Source of the DNA: Cyanobium sp. Tous-M-B4
Lineage (GTDB): Bacteria; Cyanobacteriota; Cyanobacteriia; PCC-6307; Cyanobiaceae
DNA: 64,000 bases
Assembly: GCF_024345395.1 (NCBI RefSeq)
Contig: NZ_JAGQBA010000006.1
Span: 62,001-126,000, forward strand
Direction of reading: 5' to 3'
Shown here: positions 42,981 through 52,612 of the stretch, one piece after another
How the letters are laid out: the number at the start of each line of letters is the position of its first letter
Position numbering within the stretch: position 1 is the first letter of the stretch
Translations under genes and position numbers: made by a program
Notes under the pieces: generated by a model
What the model saw: the letters and a program-made list of their open reading frames with translations, nothing else
What the model was told of the DNA's origin: nothing
Databases searched by the model: none

Positions 42981-44186
42981 CTATCGGGCAGCTGCGGTGC
43001 GCCGGCGCCTGGGGGTAGGGGCAAGACCGCCTGCCTCCAGCGAGCACCGGATCAATAGGCCGCAAACAAGCAGGCTGGCCATCAAGGAGTTGCCGCCATA
43101 GCTGATCAGTGGCAATGGCAGGCCGGTGGTGGGCATGGCACCGCTGGCTACGGCGATATTGAGGATGGATTGGCCCACCAGCAATGTGGTGCAGCCGATG
43201 GCGATCAGGCGCTGCTGGTTGCTGCGGCAGCTGAGGGCAACCCTCAGCCCAACAAAGCCAAACAGCAGCAAAAACAGCAGTAGCACCACCGAGCCCACGA
43301 AGCCAAATTCCTCAGCAAACACTGCAAAAATAAAATCGGTGCTCTGGATCGGCAGGTATTGCAGCTTCTGGGTGGAAAGGCCAAACCCCTCGCCTAGGAA
43401 GCCTCCTGAGCCGATCGCCATCAAGCTCTGCACCAGTTGGTAGCCGTCCCCCTGGGCATCTCGCCAGGGATCCAGGAAGGACACCACCCGCAAACGCTGG
43501 TATTCGTTGATCATGATGCTGGCGCTGCCAAGCAGCCCCCCCGCTCCGGCTGCCCCGAGCAGCATGGGCAGAGAAAGGCCCCCAGCCAGGGCCAGCAGCC
43601 AGAGCAGCAGCCCGGATAGGGCCGCGGTGCTGAGGTTTGGTTGCTTGAGGATCAGCAGGATCAGGGCGCCAAATGCCCCTAGCCAGAGCAGTTTCTGGTC
43701 GTTGCCGATGCGCTTCCAGTGGGCAAAAAGAGCAGCGCCCTGCAACACCACAAAAGGCTTGACTAATTCCGATGGCTGCAGCTGTACCGGTCCAAGCACC
43801 AACCAGCGACTGGCGCCGTTGACAGTGCTGCCCATCACCAGGGTGGCTGCGACCAGAACGATCCCAACCCATAACCCCAGCGGTGCCAGGTGCAGCCAGC
43901 GCCGCAGGCTGGTGCGCAGGCCGAGCCAGAGCAGCCCCCAGCTGGCAGCCATCCAAATCAACTGGCGCTTGAGATAAAAGGCGCCGTCACCCATCTCCCG
44001 TTCAGCTACCCACCAACTGGCAGAGGTGAGCACTAATAGTCCGATCACGCTCCAGAGCGCCACCATGCCCAGAAGCAACCTGGCCTCTGCTGGCCACTGG
44101 GACCAGGGCAACGGCAGCAGCGCCCCAGCCTTCGGAGGACCGCCGACAGCGTCGCGGTGGGGGTTGTGAGTTGCGGTGCGGGCCAA
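42981..44186 (-). CDS. ftsW: FtsW-family peptidoglycan glycosyltransferase (SEDS)
   Basis: 401 residues with around ten membrane helices. SEDS signatures are STVNGASRWLVLGPVQLQPSEL (extracellular catalytic region) and QSTDFIFAVFAEEFGFVG, and a C-terminal MPTTGLPLPLISYGGNSLMA. It polymerises septal peptidoglycan with a class B PBP. FtsW rather than RodA is favoured by the order next to ccdA in picocyanobacteria and by the sequence type, but RodA cannot be ruled out by motif alone. TTG start; no ATG exists before the first helix. Confidence 0.88.
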   Translation of the reverse strand: MARTATHNPHRDAVGGPPKAGALLPLPWSQWPAEARLLLGMVALWSVIGLLVLTSASWWVAEREMGDGAFYLKRQLIWMAASWGLLWLGLRTSLRRWLHLAPLGLWVGIVLVAATLVMGSTVNGASRWLVLGPVQLQPSELVKPFVVLQGAALFAHWKRIGNDQKLLWLGAFGALILLILKQPNLSTAALSGLLLWLLALAGGLSLPMLLGAAGAGGLLGSASIMINEYQRLRVVSFLDPWRDAQGDGYQLVQSLMAIGSGGFLGEGFGLSTQKLQYLPIQSTDFIFAVFAEEFGFVGSVVLLLFLLLFGFVGLRVALSCRSNQQRLIAIGCTTLLVGQSILNIAVASGAMPTTGLPLPLISYGGNSLMASLLVCGLLIRCSLEAGGLAPTPRRRRTAAAR

Positions 44187-44281
44187 GGCTGAAATTGGGG
44201 AGTGGCGGAGGTAGGGCCATCGTCAACCCATTGAGCCGTGCCCGGGGGGGTGTTGTCGACCCCTGGCAACCAGAGTCAAAC

Positions 44282-44310
44282 AATAAAAAAGCCCGGCATC
44301 TGCCGAGCTT
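44282..44310 (-). terminator. intrinsic terminator of apcABC
   Basis: On the minus strand AAGCTCGGCA-GA-TGCCGGGCTT forms a ten-base stem with one G-T pair, followed by TTTTTT. It lies 25 bases past the apcC stop and 96 bases before the ftsW start, separating the two units. Confidence 0.88.
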
Positions 44311-44335
44311 GGGGAGAAACCAAAGGCACTGAATG

Positions 44336-44536
44336 TCAGTTGCCGACGTTCTGTTGGCGACGCCCAGTGGCTAATTCCACTTTGAGGATCTTGCCGCCCT
44401 GTTTCATGATCCGCTGCTGCTCAGCGAACCAGCTGTCGTAGGGCACCCATTTGGTGAAATAGGTGTTTTGAAGCTCACGCTGGGAGCGGCTCTTTTCCGG
44501 GCAAGGAATGCAAGCCGTGATCTTGAACAGACGCAT
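44336..44536 (-). CDS. apcC: allophycocyanin core linker, 7.8 kDa
   Basis: 66 residues, the usual length. ApcC caps the terminal allophycocyanin trimers of the phycobilisome core. The sequence RLFKITACIPCPEK and TYFTKWVPYDSWFAEQQRI matches the linker core, with a basic KILKVELA strand at the end. ATG start, 33 bases after apcB; third gene of the apcABC operon and last before the terminator. Confidence 0.96.
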   Translation of the reverse strand: MRLFKITACIPCPEKSRSQRELQNTYFTKWVPYDSWFAEQQRIMKQGGKILKVELATGRRQQNVGN

Positions 44537-44569
44537 GGAGATGATCCTCGGGTGTGCCGATGGCAGGGA

Positions 44570-45058
44570 TCAGTTGCCCAAGCCGGAGCAGATGTAGTCG
44601 AAATAGACGGCCATTTCACGGCCAGCATCAGGACCCACCAGGGCAGCGGTGGTTTCCTTCATGGCCTGGATGGATTGGACGGTGGCACCAATGGGTACAC
44701 CCAGGGAGTTGTAGGTCTCCTTGAGACCATTCAGTACACGCTCGTCGAGGATGGAGGTGTCCCCAGCCAGCATGGCGTAGGTGGCGTAGCGCAGGTAGTA
44801 GTCCAGATCGCGAATGCAAGCTGCATAGCGACGGGTGGTGTACATGTTGCCGCCCGGACGGGTGATGTCCGAATACAGCAGCGACTTGGCTACGGCTTCT
44901 TTGATGATGGCCGAACCATTGGCGCTGATGGTGGCAGCGGCGCGGACGCGCAGCTCACCACTGGCGAAGTACTGCTCCAGGCGGCCCATGGCGGAGCCGT
45001 CCAGGTACAGGCCCTGAACGTCGGCCTGGTTAATGACGTTGGTGATCGCGTCTTGCAT
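44570..45058 (-). CDS. apcB: allophycocyanin beta subunit
   Basis: 162 residues. Cys81 in [15 protein letters not shown] binds phycocyanobilin, and Asn71 in RPGGNMYTT is the usual N-methylasparagine site. The subunit pairs with ApcA to form the core (alpha-beta)3 discs that pass light energy to ApcE and the photosystems. ATG start; 42 bases separate it from apcA. Full length and no abnormality. Confidence 0.98.
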   Translation of the reverse strand: MQDAITNVINQADVQGLYLDGSAMGRLEQYFASGELRVRAAATISANGSAIIKEAVAKSLLYSDITRPGGNMYTTRRYAACIRDLDYYLRYATYAMLAGDTSILDERVLNGLKETYNSLGVPIGATVQSIQAMKETTAALVGPDAGREMAVYFDYICSGLGN

Positions 45059-45100
45059 GAATCCGGCTGTGGTGGCGGGGAGTAGTAAAAGAACGCTGCC

Positions 45101-45586
45101 TCAGGAGAGGGCGCCAATGACGTAGTCGAAGTAGAAGCCGGCTTCTTCAGCGTCAGAGCCGGTGAGTAGGCCCATGGCGGCATTCTTCATTTCCCGCACG
45201 GACTCAGCCATGGCATCGAGGGGAGTGCCGAGGGAGCGATACATCTCCTTGGCGCCGATGATGCCGATCTCTTCGATGGGCGTCACGTCGCCGGCGATGA
45301 TCCCGTAGGTCACCAGGCGCAGGTAGTAATCCATGTCGCGGAGACACGAAGCGGTCATCTCCTCGCCGTAGGCGTTGCCGCCGGGGGAGATCACGTCGGG
45401 ACGCCGCTGGAACAGGGCGCCACCAGCGGTTTTGACGATGCGCTCGCGGCTTTCGCTAAGCACCTGGGCGACGCGAAGACGACGTTGACCAGCGCCCACG
45501 AAGGACTTGATCTGGTCGAGTTCGCCAGGGCTGAGATAGCGGGCTTCGGCGTCCGCGTTGATGATCGAGTTGGAGACGATGCTCAT
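45101..45586 (-). CDS. apcA: allophycocyanin alpha subunit
   Basis: 161 residues from the ATG at 45586; an upstream-open frame of 58 codons to 45760 is not part of the family. Cys81 in [15 protein letters not shown] carries phycocyanobilin. First gene of apcABC. Upstream lies a long leader with no other gene, in keeping with a highly expressed operon under its own promoter. Confidence 0.98.
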   Translation of the reverse strand: MSIVSNSIINADAEARYLSPGELDQIKSFVGAGQRRLRVAQVLSESRERIVKTAGGALFQRRPDVISPGGNAYGEEMTASCLRDMDYYLRLVTYGIIAGDVTPIEEIGIIGAKEMYRSLGTPLDAMAESVREMKNAAMGLLTGSDAEEAGFYFDYVIGALS

Positions 45587-45882
45587 GCAGTTCTGCCTCG
45601 AAACAAGCGGCCGCCTTGACGGAGACCGATATCCGGTGGGTAAGGGGAAGGATCGACTTGCGCCGATCGCCGAATCATTCTGCGGCAAAGCCCCTCGCTG
45701 CCCCCTTGGCGGTAACAGTTCTTCATGGCGTTTATGCTTGAAAAACCCCTTGCGCCGCAATGGCTTTGGTCGATCTTGTTAATAGCGGCTTGGCGCAGCA
45801 ATTATTCATGATTTTGCTTCGCTAATCGCCCCACTTGTTTCGACTTGCCGCTCAACTTTTACGACAATTGTTATGTTGACCA
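45587..45882 (-). promoter_or_regulatory. leader and promoter region of apcABC
   Basis: About 300 bases between the apcE terminator and the apcA start, AT-richer than the genes around it. It must hold the promoter of the operon. Weak -10-like sequences (such as AATAAT near 45805) are present but no convincing -35/-10 pair. An open frame to 45760 is probably incidental. Confidence 0.5.
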
Positions 45883-45914
45883 TAAAAAACCTCCCGAAGT
45901 GTCTCCGGGAGGTT
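45883..45914 (-). terminator. intrinsic terminator of apcE
   Basis: On the minus strand AACCTCCCG and CGGGAGGTT pair around a nine-base loop, then TTTTTATG follows. It starts 23 bases after the apcE stop and shields apcABC from read-through. Confidence 0.9.
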
Positions 45915-45936
45915 GGGTGTGATTTGGCGTTTTGGG

Positions 45937-48900
45937 TCAGATTGCAGCCTTTGGCCCGGGGGTGAGTCCCGCATTGCCGCCATAGAGCTGGGCGGTGCGG
46001 TTGACCGTGCTGAGAGGAATGCCGTCGGCGCTGGCTAGGCCCCTTAGATAGGGAACCGTGTTTTGGCCAAAACTTTCGGCATATTCCTGGCTGCCCAACA
46101 GAGTTTCGATGGCCGCCAGTTGGCCCCGGCTGGACCTGGTTCCCAGGTATGCACTCACCTCATCGGGTTGGGCAGCTCGACCGAGCAGGGCGAGATAGGC
46201 CGCTGAAGCAGCGCGCAGGGGTGCCATGCGGTTGAGGCGTTCCTGGAAAAGGTCGCTGCCAGCTACTTGGCTAACAAGCTCCGCCACCGTGAGTTGCTGG
46301 TTGCGGAATTGGGATTCCATGTCTCCCAGGCGCTCGGCTGCAAAAGGAACTCGGTTCAGCAGTTGCTTGTAGACGCTTTCCAGCGCTTCCTGAACCTCGG
46401 TTTCACTATTGGTGCGGCCAAGTTGTATGGGGCGCCCCACGCTTTGGCGGCGGCTGAAGCCTTGAGGCCTTCCTGGCTGAATCGCCTTTGCCATGGCAGC
46501 GCCTGGCTGGTTGGCAAGGCCCGTGCTTTGGCCGCTGCCGACAGCTGCCCGCCAGCCCCCTGAGATGGCAGGGCGAGTGGCCGCAGCTGCGCCGCCGCTG
46601 GCGGGGCTGGAGCTCCAGAAGCCGGTGGTCGTTGCGGGGGTGCGGTTCCAGCTGCGGCTGGGTGCGGGTGCTTGGCGAATGCTGCCAGGTCCGGCGGTGC
46701 CACTGCCTTTGGGTTGCGCCATGGTTTCGCCTCCCACGATCTGGGCTGTCCAGCCCCCCACGATCATTAGGCGGCGCGCCGGCAGATTGCGATTGGTCAG
46801 ATCGCTGGTGGTGCGCAGGGTTTGGACTGCGGCCACGTCGGGGCGCTTGCCCGGTGTGAGGTCGGCGTATGCAGATGCATCGAAGGGGCGGTTGAGGCCG
46901 GGCACCTTGCGAGCATTGCGATCAGTAGCGGTGACAAAGCGCTCGTAGGGGACTGTGTCTTCGCCGTAGGTTTCGTTGTATTCGCGGCTGTTCAGAATCC
47001 CATCTACGACCCCATAGAAGCCGCTGCGAGCAGCGGTATCGAAGTAGGCGTCAATTTCCCATCGCCCGAAGGTTGGGCGACCTAGCAGCCGGCGATGCAT
47101 CACCTCGATAGCCTTGGTGATGTAAAGGCCGCTCCAATAACGGCGGCGGAAGGCCTTGGAACGGGCGACTTGGCGGATGAACTCCCGCAGGCTGATGTCG
47201 CCGTTCTCGAGCTTGATTTCCTCAACCTTATTGCGCTCTCCGGCATAGCCAGCAGTGCCTAAAACTTGCACATAGACCGCATTAATAACGGCCTGGGTGC
47301 TGGCTTCAGTGCCACGGATGCTGGGTTGGCCGCCGCGGCGCGGCACGGAGCTGCCCCCGGTAGCAATCTGCTGGAGGCGTACAACCTTGGGTCCCACCCG
47401 GCGTGGTTTGGACTTGCGGAACTGGGCGCTGTCCATCTGGCCAGGCTGGGCCAGGCCATTGCCGATCAGGATGCGGCGGCTGTCGTAGCCGTAGGGCGCT
47501 GGCCGGGTTGCCACTGAGGCGGTGCCGGAAGGGAAAATCGCGCCGTAAGTAAGGGCCAGGGGATCGTTGCCGCCGCCGTAGACGTGCTGATCGGCGAAGG
47601 GTTGGCGATAGGAGGCGTAGAGGGTGACGTATTGGGGTGCGCCTTCAAACGGAGCGCTGAAGCGGAATAGCTTGCGGTTTGATCCCCAGCCGGCACTCTC
47701 CTGGGCTTCTTCACCGAGATCCCGCAGGTAAGGCACGGTTTCCTCGCCAAACACCCGCGCGTATTCCAGGGTGTTGATCAGGGAATCCACTAGGCCATTC
47801 AGGCCTTGGACGCTGACGATGTCGAAGTAGCGGGTGAATTCCTCACGGGAGCTGATGCCGCGGCCTAGGAAGTGGCGGAAGGCCAGCTCAACCGCCCTGC
47901 TATTGGAGAAGCGGCCGAAAAACTGTTGGCGATATTCCTTGCTGTGGCCGAGGGAGCGGATGAATTCCCGCATCGACAGCTGGCCCTGGCGCACCTGGGT
48001 GGCTTCTACCGGGCAGGGCGTCTGGCTGTAGGCCTTGGCGATGTCCCGTTCGAAAACCTGGCGATAGGCGGCTCGAATCACTTCGGCTTTCTGGGCACCA
48101 CTTAGGCGCGGCCGCATGATGAAGCGCTGCTTGCCGTCTGCGGCTAGCGCATAGGTGGCAGGCAGCTGCAGGCCCTGGTTTTCAGGGCTGCCGAGGCGCT
48201 GCCGGGTGCTTGGTGTGGCCACCTGCAGTTCAGCGATCAGCACGTTGAAGTACTGGATCACCAGCTGGCGGGCCTGGGGATTGTCTTTGCAAAGGCCGGC
48301 GGCTGCGGCGCGCATTTCCTGCAGAGCCACATTGGTGGCAGCCAGGGAGCAGGCCTTCTCCAGCACATCCCTGAGGCCACGGGTGTTTACGGCCAGGATG
48401 CTGGGGTCTCCTGCCACCAGGGCATAGCCCACATAGCGGAGGAACCAGGCCATGTCGCGCAGCGACTTGCGCATCCGATCGGTGCCGTAGCGGCCTACTG
48501 CGATCGGGCTGAAGCCGGTGGGCAGCACTACCCGCACGTCGGCATCGCCACCAGCACCCTCAAGCAGGCGGCTGATCAGGTTGCCGCCGGAGTCGCCGGT
48601 GCCCTGGGCGAAGGTCTGCACCGAGCGCTGGAAGGCGGCCTGGTCTGCGGCCAAGGGGGTGGCGTCGCTGGCCCCCCCACTGACGACGCTCAAGGGAGCA
48701 TCTAGGTAGGAGAGGGGCGTGCCGCCGGAGAAGATCCGGTTGGCCGCCTTGGCCACGATGAAATCAGCGTTTTCGGAGATGCGGCGTGCAGCTTCTAAGC
48801 GCTGCTGGCCACTCTGGAAAAACGCCACCAGGGTTTCAAGCTCCCCGCCGTCTGGGAAGCGATCCTGTTGCTCCGCCTGACGGACGCTGGAGAGCGGCAG

Positions 48901-48957
48901 GGTGTCGTAGCGCTGGGGTGAAACCCTGGTGCTGCCGCTGCTGGCGGTCACGGTCAT
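45937..48957 (-). CDS. apcE: phycobilisome core-membrane linker ApcE
   Basis: 1006 residues from the ATG at 48957 (MTVTASSGST); the open frame reaches 49014 but the shorter form matches the family. A phycobiliprotein-like domain (about 20-245) is interrupted by a loop (75-155); Cys203 in EKACSLAATNVALQEM is the likely chromophore site. Three linker REP domains follow at about 285-410, 555-670 and 853-970, implying a three-cylinder core. A Gly/Ser/Ala/Pro-rich stretch (740-850) precedes the last repeat. ApcE is the terminal energy emitter and anchors the phycobilisome to the thylakoid membrane. It has its own promoter and terminator, separate from apcABC. Confidence 0.97.
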   Translation of the reverse strand: MTVTASSGSTRVSPQRYDTLPLSSVRQAEQQDRFPDGGELETLVAFFQSGQQRLEAARRISENADFIVAKAANRIFSGGTPLSYLDAPLSVVSGGASDATPLAADQAAFQRSVQTFAQGTGDSGGNLISRLLEGAGGDADVRVVLPTGFSPIAVGRYGTDRMRKSLRDMAWFLRYVGYALVAGDPSILAVNTRGLRDVLEKACSLAATNVALQEMRAAAAGLCKDNPQARQLVIQYFNVLIAELQVATPSTRQRLGSPENQGLQLPATYALAADGKQRFIMRPRLSGAQKAEVIRAAYRQVFERDIAKAYSQTPCPVEATQVRQGQLSMREFIRSLGHSKEYRQQFFGRFSNSRAVELAFRHFLGRGISSREEFTRYFDIVSVQGLNGLVDSLINTLEYARVFGEETVPYLRDLGEEAQESAGWGSNRKLFRFSAPFEGAPQYVTLYASYRQPFADQHVYGGGNDPLALTYGAIFPSGTASVATRPAPYGYDSRRILIGNGLAQPGQMDSAQFRKSKPRRVGPKVVRLQQIATGGSSVPRRGGQPSIRGTEASTQAVINAVYVQVLGTAGYAGERNKVEEIKLENGDISLREFIRQVARSKAFRRRYWSGLYITKAIEVMHRRLLGRPTFGRWEIDAYFDTAARSGFYGVVDGILNSREYNETYGEDTVPYERFVTATDRNARKVPGLNRPFDASAYADLTPGKRPDVAAVQTLRTTSDLTNRNLPARRLMIVGGWTAQIVGGETMAQPKGSGTAGPGSIRQAPAPSRSWNRTPATTTGFWSSSPASGGAAAATRPAISGGWRAAVGSGQSTGLANQPGAAMAKAIQPGRPQGFSRRQSVGRPIQLGRTNSETEVQEALESVYKQLLNRVPFAAERLGDMESQFRNQQLTVAELVSQVAGSDLFQERLNRMAPLRAASAAYLALLGRAAQPDEVSAYLGTRSSRGQLAAIETLLGSQEYAESFGQNTVPYLRGLASADGIPLSTVNRTAQLYGGNAGLTPGPKAAI

Positions 48958-49118
48958 TGACGAGAGCGAACCGGGCTGGGCCACGTTACGGCGGGCCCTC
49001 GGGGCCTTTGCCAAGCCATGAACAAATGTTTGCAGCTTCGCTGGCTTGCTGATTCCAATTGACTCGTTCTAATGGCCGCTGGGCGTGAAAAGCTCAGCCG
49101 GTTGCCGCTGAACCGTCC

Positions 49119-50318
49119 TTGCCCGCCAGTGATGCCGCCACGCCGATGGTGAGCGCCTTTTACGACCGTTTCCCCTACCCGGGAGACCCCCTCCAAGACG
49201 GCCCACCCCCTGGATACAACTGGCGCTGGTGCGTCGATAGCGCCTGGGCTGCTGCTACTGGAGCCCTGCCGCCGCGCCCCGACCAGGGTGAACGCCCTTG
49301 GCGGATTCTCGACGCCGGCTGCGGCACCGGCGTCAGCACCGACTACCTCTGCCACCTCAATCCGGGTGCTGCGGTGTTGGCAGTGGATATCAGCGCCGGA
49401 GCGCTTGAGGTCGCACGGGAACGCACCCGTCGTTCAGGTGCGGCAAAAGCAGTGCGGGAGTTGCGTATCGAACAGCGCAGCCTGCTGGATCTGGCGGGGG
49501 AGGGACCCTTCGACTACATCAATTCCGTCGGCGTTCTGCACCACTTGCGCGAGCCAGAGGCTGGTTTGCAGGCATTGGCTGGATTGCTGCGGCCGGGCGG
49601 GCTACTGCATCTTTTTTTGTATGCGGATGGCGGCCGCTGGGAAATTCACCGCACCCAGCGGGCCTTGGCACGGCTGGCCGTCGGCTCAGGAGAGGAGGGA
49701 CTACGGCTGGGTCGCCAGCTGCTGGCTGAGTTGCCTGAGGGGAACCGACTGCGACAGCATCACGAGCGGCGCTGGATCGTCGACACGGCAGCCGACGCCA
49801 ATTTTGCGGACATGTATCTGCACCCCCAAGAGACCAGCTACAACCTCGAACGTCTGCTGGCTTTTGTCGCCTCAGCGGGTTTGGAGTTTGCCGGGTTTTC
49901 CAATCCGGAGGTGTGGTCGCCCGCACGCTTGCTTAGTGGTGAGCTGCTGGAGCGGGCCCAAGGCCTCAGTCAGCTTGAGCAGTGGAGCCTGGTGGAAGAG
50001 CTTGATCCAGATATCAGCCACTTCGAATTTTTTCTCAGCCGTGGTGCGGTGAAGACACCCGATTGGGGCGACGACGAAGTTCTGCTGGCAGCGCGGGGTG
50101 AAATCAACCGCTGCCTTTGGGGTTGGCCAGCCACCCGCTTGATGGGGCCAGACCTAATGCCCCTTGACGTCAGCGAGGAGGGGCTCAATTTGATGGCTGC
50201 CATTGAGAGCGCGCCGGGTGTGGCGATCGGCCAGCTGCCTTTGGATTGGCCTGCGGCGCAACGGATTGCCGTGGCTCGCCAACTGCTGAAGCAGAGGGTT
50301 TTGCTGCCGGTGCTCTGA
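49119..50318 (+). CDS. class I SAM-dependent methyltransferase
   Basis: 399 residues. The Rossmann methyltransferase core shows ILDAGCGTGVSTDYL (about 63-77), the acidic loop AVDISAGALEVAR and the post-motif GPFDYINSVGVLHHL. The N-terminal FYDRFPYPGDPL and GYNWRWCVD are characteristic of a cyanobacterial-conserved group of unknown substrate. The C-terminal 170 residues are an extension without a known fold. The frame starts at TTG 49119, but an ATG at 49146 that removes nine residues leaves the conserved core and may be right. Divergent from apcE and 59 bases before the atp operon. Confidence 0.85.
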   Translation: MPASDAATPMVSAFYDRFPYPGDPLQDGPPPGYNWRWCVDSAWAAATGALPPRPDQGERPWRILDAGCGTGVSTDYLCHLNPGAAVLAVDISAGALEVARERTRRSGAAKAVRELRIEQRSLLDLAGEGPFDYINSVGVLHHLREPEAGLQALAGLLRPGGLLHLFLYADGGRWEIHRTQRALARLAVGSGEEGLRLGRQLLAELPEGNRLRQHHERRWIVDTAADANFADMYLHPQETSYNLERLLAFVASAGLEFAGFSNPEVWSPARLLSGELLERAQGLSQLEQWSLVEELDPDISHFEFFLSRGAVKTPDWGDDEVLLAARGEINRCLWGWPATRLMGPDLMPLDVSEEGLNLMAAIESAPGVAIGQLPLDWPAAQRIAVARQLLKQRVLLPVL

Positions 50319-50377
50319 AGGGGCGGGGATCAGCACCGTGATAGATTCCGCGCGCCTTTTCAGGGATTTGAGCGCGC

Positions 50378-50860
50378 TTGTCGGTATCTCTCCCCTGCCC
50401 CCTACTTCCCGACCCTGAACCCACCGTTTCAACGGCAGTTCAGGCTGGTGAAGCGGTCGAGCAGTTGGATGATGCCACCGGTGCATCAACCCTGCCAGCG
50501 CTAACCGCCGATGTCAGCAATGGCATGGATGGTTATTTCCGGCTCCAACGCCGGCTTTTGCTAGCAACCTTGCTGCTTTCGGCAGTGGCGGTGGCAGGAA
50601 CAGCCGTTTTTGGCTCCATCTCCACGGCTTCCAGCCTGTTGGTGGGTGCTTTAGCTGGCCTTCTTTATCTGTGGCTGCTCAGCCGCAGTGTCACCAAGCT
50701 GGGAGAAAATGCCCGGCGGGTTAGCAAGGTTCAGCTGCTGGTGCCGGTCGTCCTAGTGCTGATCGCAGCCCGGACCCCCCAACTTTCGATCCTGCCGGCT
50801 CTTTTGGGCTTTCTGCTCTACAAGCCGGCCGTGATCCTTCAGGCAGTCTTCGACACCTGA
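50378..50860 (+). CDS. atpI: ATP synthase protein I
   Basis: Up to 160 residues. Four membrane helices (LLLATLLLSAVAVAGTAVFG, SLLVGALAGLLYLWLLS, VQLLVPVVLVLIAARTP and ILPALLGFLLYKPAVILQA) match the small AtpI (atp1) proteins that precede the a subunit and aid c-ring assembly or magnesium handling. The first 50 residues are poorly conserved in form; TTG at 50378 opens the frame, but an ATG at residue 50 is possible. First gene of the atp operon. A GC-rich inverted repeat directly precedes its start. Confidence 0.88.
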   Translation: MSVSLPCPLLPDPEPTVSTAVQAGEAVEQLDDATGASTLPALTADVSNGMDGYFRLQRRLLLATLLLSAVAVAGTAVFGSISTASSLLVGALAGLLYLWLLSRSVTKLGENARRVSKVQLLVPVVLVLIAARTPQLSILPALLGFLLYKPAVILQAVFDT

Positions 50861-50914
50861 TCCCCTTTCCGTTCCGTCGCCTTGGCGACCCCGAACTCCC
50901 CTTCGCTGGCTCCG

Positions 50915-51634
50915 ATGCCTCTCCTTCTCCCCTTTGCTGAACTGGAGGTTGGTAAACACCTCTACTGGCAACTTGGCAACCTCAAGATTCACGGACAGGT
51001 CTTCCTGAGCTCCTGGGTGGTTATCGGTGCCTTGCTTGCCCTTGTAGTGGTTGGCACCCGCAAGCTGGAGCGTGATCCCCGAGGCACCCAGAACCTGCTC
51101 GAGTTCCTCTGGGATTACATCCGCGATCTCTCCCGTGAACAGATTGGTGAGAAGGCTTACCGCGATTGGATGCCCTTCATCGGCACCCTGTTCCTGTTCA
51201 TCTTTGTCAGTAACTGGGGCGGAGCTCTGGTGCCCTGGAAGCTGATCCACCTGCCTAGTGGCGAGCTTGGTGCACCAACGGCTGATATCAACACAACCAT
51301 TGCTTTGGCTTTGTTGGTATCCCTTGCCTACTTCTATGCCGGCTTGAGCCGTAAGGGTCTGAGGTACTTCGAGTACTACGTGGAGCCGACACCGATCATG
51401 CTTCCATTCAAGATCGTTGAAGATTTCACTAAGCCCCTTTCCCTTTCCTTCCGTCTTTTTGGCAACATCTTGGCGGATGAACTGGTGGTCGCAGTTCTGG
51501 CATTTTTGGTGCCATTGATTGTGCCCCTGCCTGCAATGTTCCTGGGTCTTTTCACCAGTGCTATTCAGGCTCTGATTTTTGCCACCCTCGCTGCCTACTA
51601 CATCGGCGAGGCAGTTCACGAAGAGCACCACTAG
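50915..51634 (+). CDS. atpB: ATP synthase F0 subunit a
   Basis: 239 residues from the ATG at 50915; the frame is open from a TTG at 50882. Five or six membrane helices form the proton half-channels next to the c ring. Conserved segments are [36 protein letters not shown] (with the essential Arg) and [25 protein letters not shown]. Called atpI in cyanobacterial naming. Follows atpI (protein I) and precedes the c subunit after 159 bases. Confidence 0.96.
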   Translation: MPLLLPFAELEVGKHLYWQLGNLKIHGQVFLSSWVVIGALLALVVVGTRKLERDPRGTQNLLEFLWDYIRDLSREQIGEKAYRDWMPFIGTLFLFIFVSNWGGALVPWKLIHLPSGELGAPTADINTTIALALLVSLAYFYAGLSRKGLRYFEYYVEPTPIMLPFKIVEDFTKPLSLSFRLFGNILADELVVAVLAFLVPLIVPLPAMFLGLFTSAIQALIFATLAAYYIGEAVHEEHH

Positions 51635-51708
51635 TAGCTCTTCACCAGCAGCTCCGCTCCGGCGGTCTGCTAAATCTCCCTCGCGCAGGTCCGGCAGCAT
51701 CCCGGGCC

Positions 51709-51724
51709 CATCCTTGAAAGGATG
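51709..51724 (+). other. hairpin in the atpB-atpE spacer
   Basis: CATCCTTGAAAGGATG is a perfect inverted repeat with a small loop, 70 bases before the c-subunit start. No T-run follows, so it is not a terminator. A stabilising or processing role in raising c-subunit expression is possible. Confidence 0.5.
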
Positions 51725-51757
51725 TCCTCAGCGCAGGGTTTTATTCCCGGTCCATAA

Positions 51758-52042
<285 letters not shown>

Positions 52043-52141
52043 GCGTTGTTGTGAGTGGAAGGAGGGCGGGGGCTTGTTGCTCCTGCCCTCCCAGGCTCAC
52101 AAACCTCAATCCCGACCGATCGTTCCAGCGCCCTCGCCCAA

Positions 52142-52612
52142 ATGACCAGCTGGCTTCTGCTCGCCGAAGCAGGTGTCCCTGAGGGAGGTCTTTTTGACCT
52201 CGATGCCACCCTGCCGCTGATGGCGGTTCAGGTTGTTCTCCTCACTTTCATTCTGAATTCGCTGTTCTTCCGCCCCGTAGGACGGGCCGTGGAGGAGCGT
52301 GAGAGCTTTATCTCCACTAGCCGCGCCGACGCCAAGCAGAAGCTGGCTCAAGCCGAGCGGCTGGAAGCAGATCTCAAGGAACAGCTCAAGGACGCGCGTC
52401 AGCAGTCCCAAAAGCTGATTCTCGAGGCCGAGCAGGAGATGGATCGTCTCTACCGCGACGCCCTTGCCGCGGCTACTGCCGATGCCAATGCTTCCCGGGA
52501 GCAGGCCCGCCGTGAGATTGATTCTCAGCGAGATCAGGCGATGGACCGGCTTAATAAAGACGCCGACAAGCTCGGTGATCTGATCGTGACCCGCTTGCTG
52601 GCTGCCTCATGA
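52142..52612 (+). CDS. atpF2: ATP synthase F0 subunit b'
   Basis: 156 residues from the ATG at 52142 ([11 protein letters not shown]); the frame is open from 52055. One membrane helix ([20 protein letters not shown]) is followed by the dimerising helical stalk. Cyanobacterial F0 uses a b/b' pair as the outer stalk. Called atpG in cyanobacteria. Its stop overlaps the next ATG by four bases. Confidence 0.95.
   Translation: MTSWLLLAEAGVPEGGLFDLDATLPLMAVQVVLLTFILNSLFFRPVGRAVEERESFISTSRADAKQKLAQAERLEADLKEQLKDARQQSQKLILEAEQEMDRLYRDALAAATADANASREQARREIDSQRDQAMDRLNKDADKLGDLIVTRLLAAS

Noticed and set aside
44002-44283. 93-residue minus-strand ORF before ftsW
   Set aside because: Mostly an out-of-frame copy of the ftsW 5' end with proline-rich sequence; no family match seen.
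45586-45760. 58-residue N-terminal extension of apcA
   Set aside because: The extension is open by chance; ApcA starts at [12 protein letters not shown] in the family and the added part is basic and unconserved in type.
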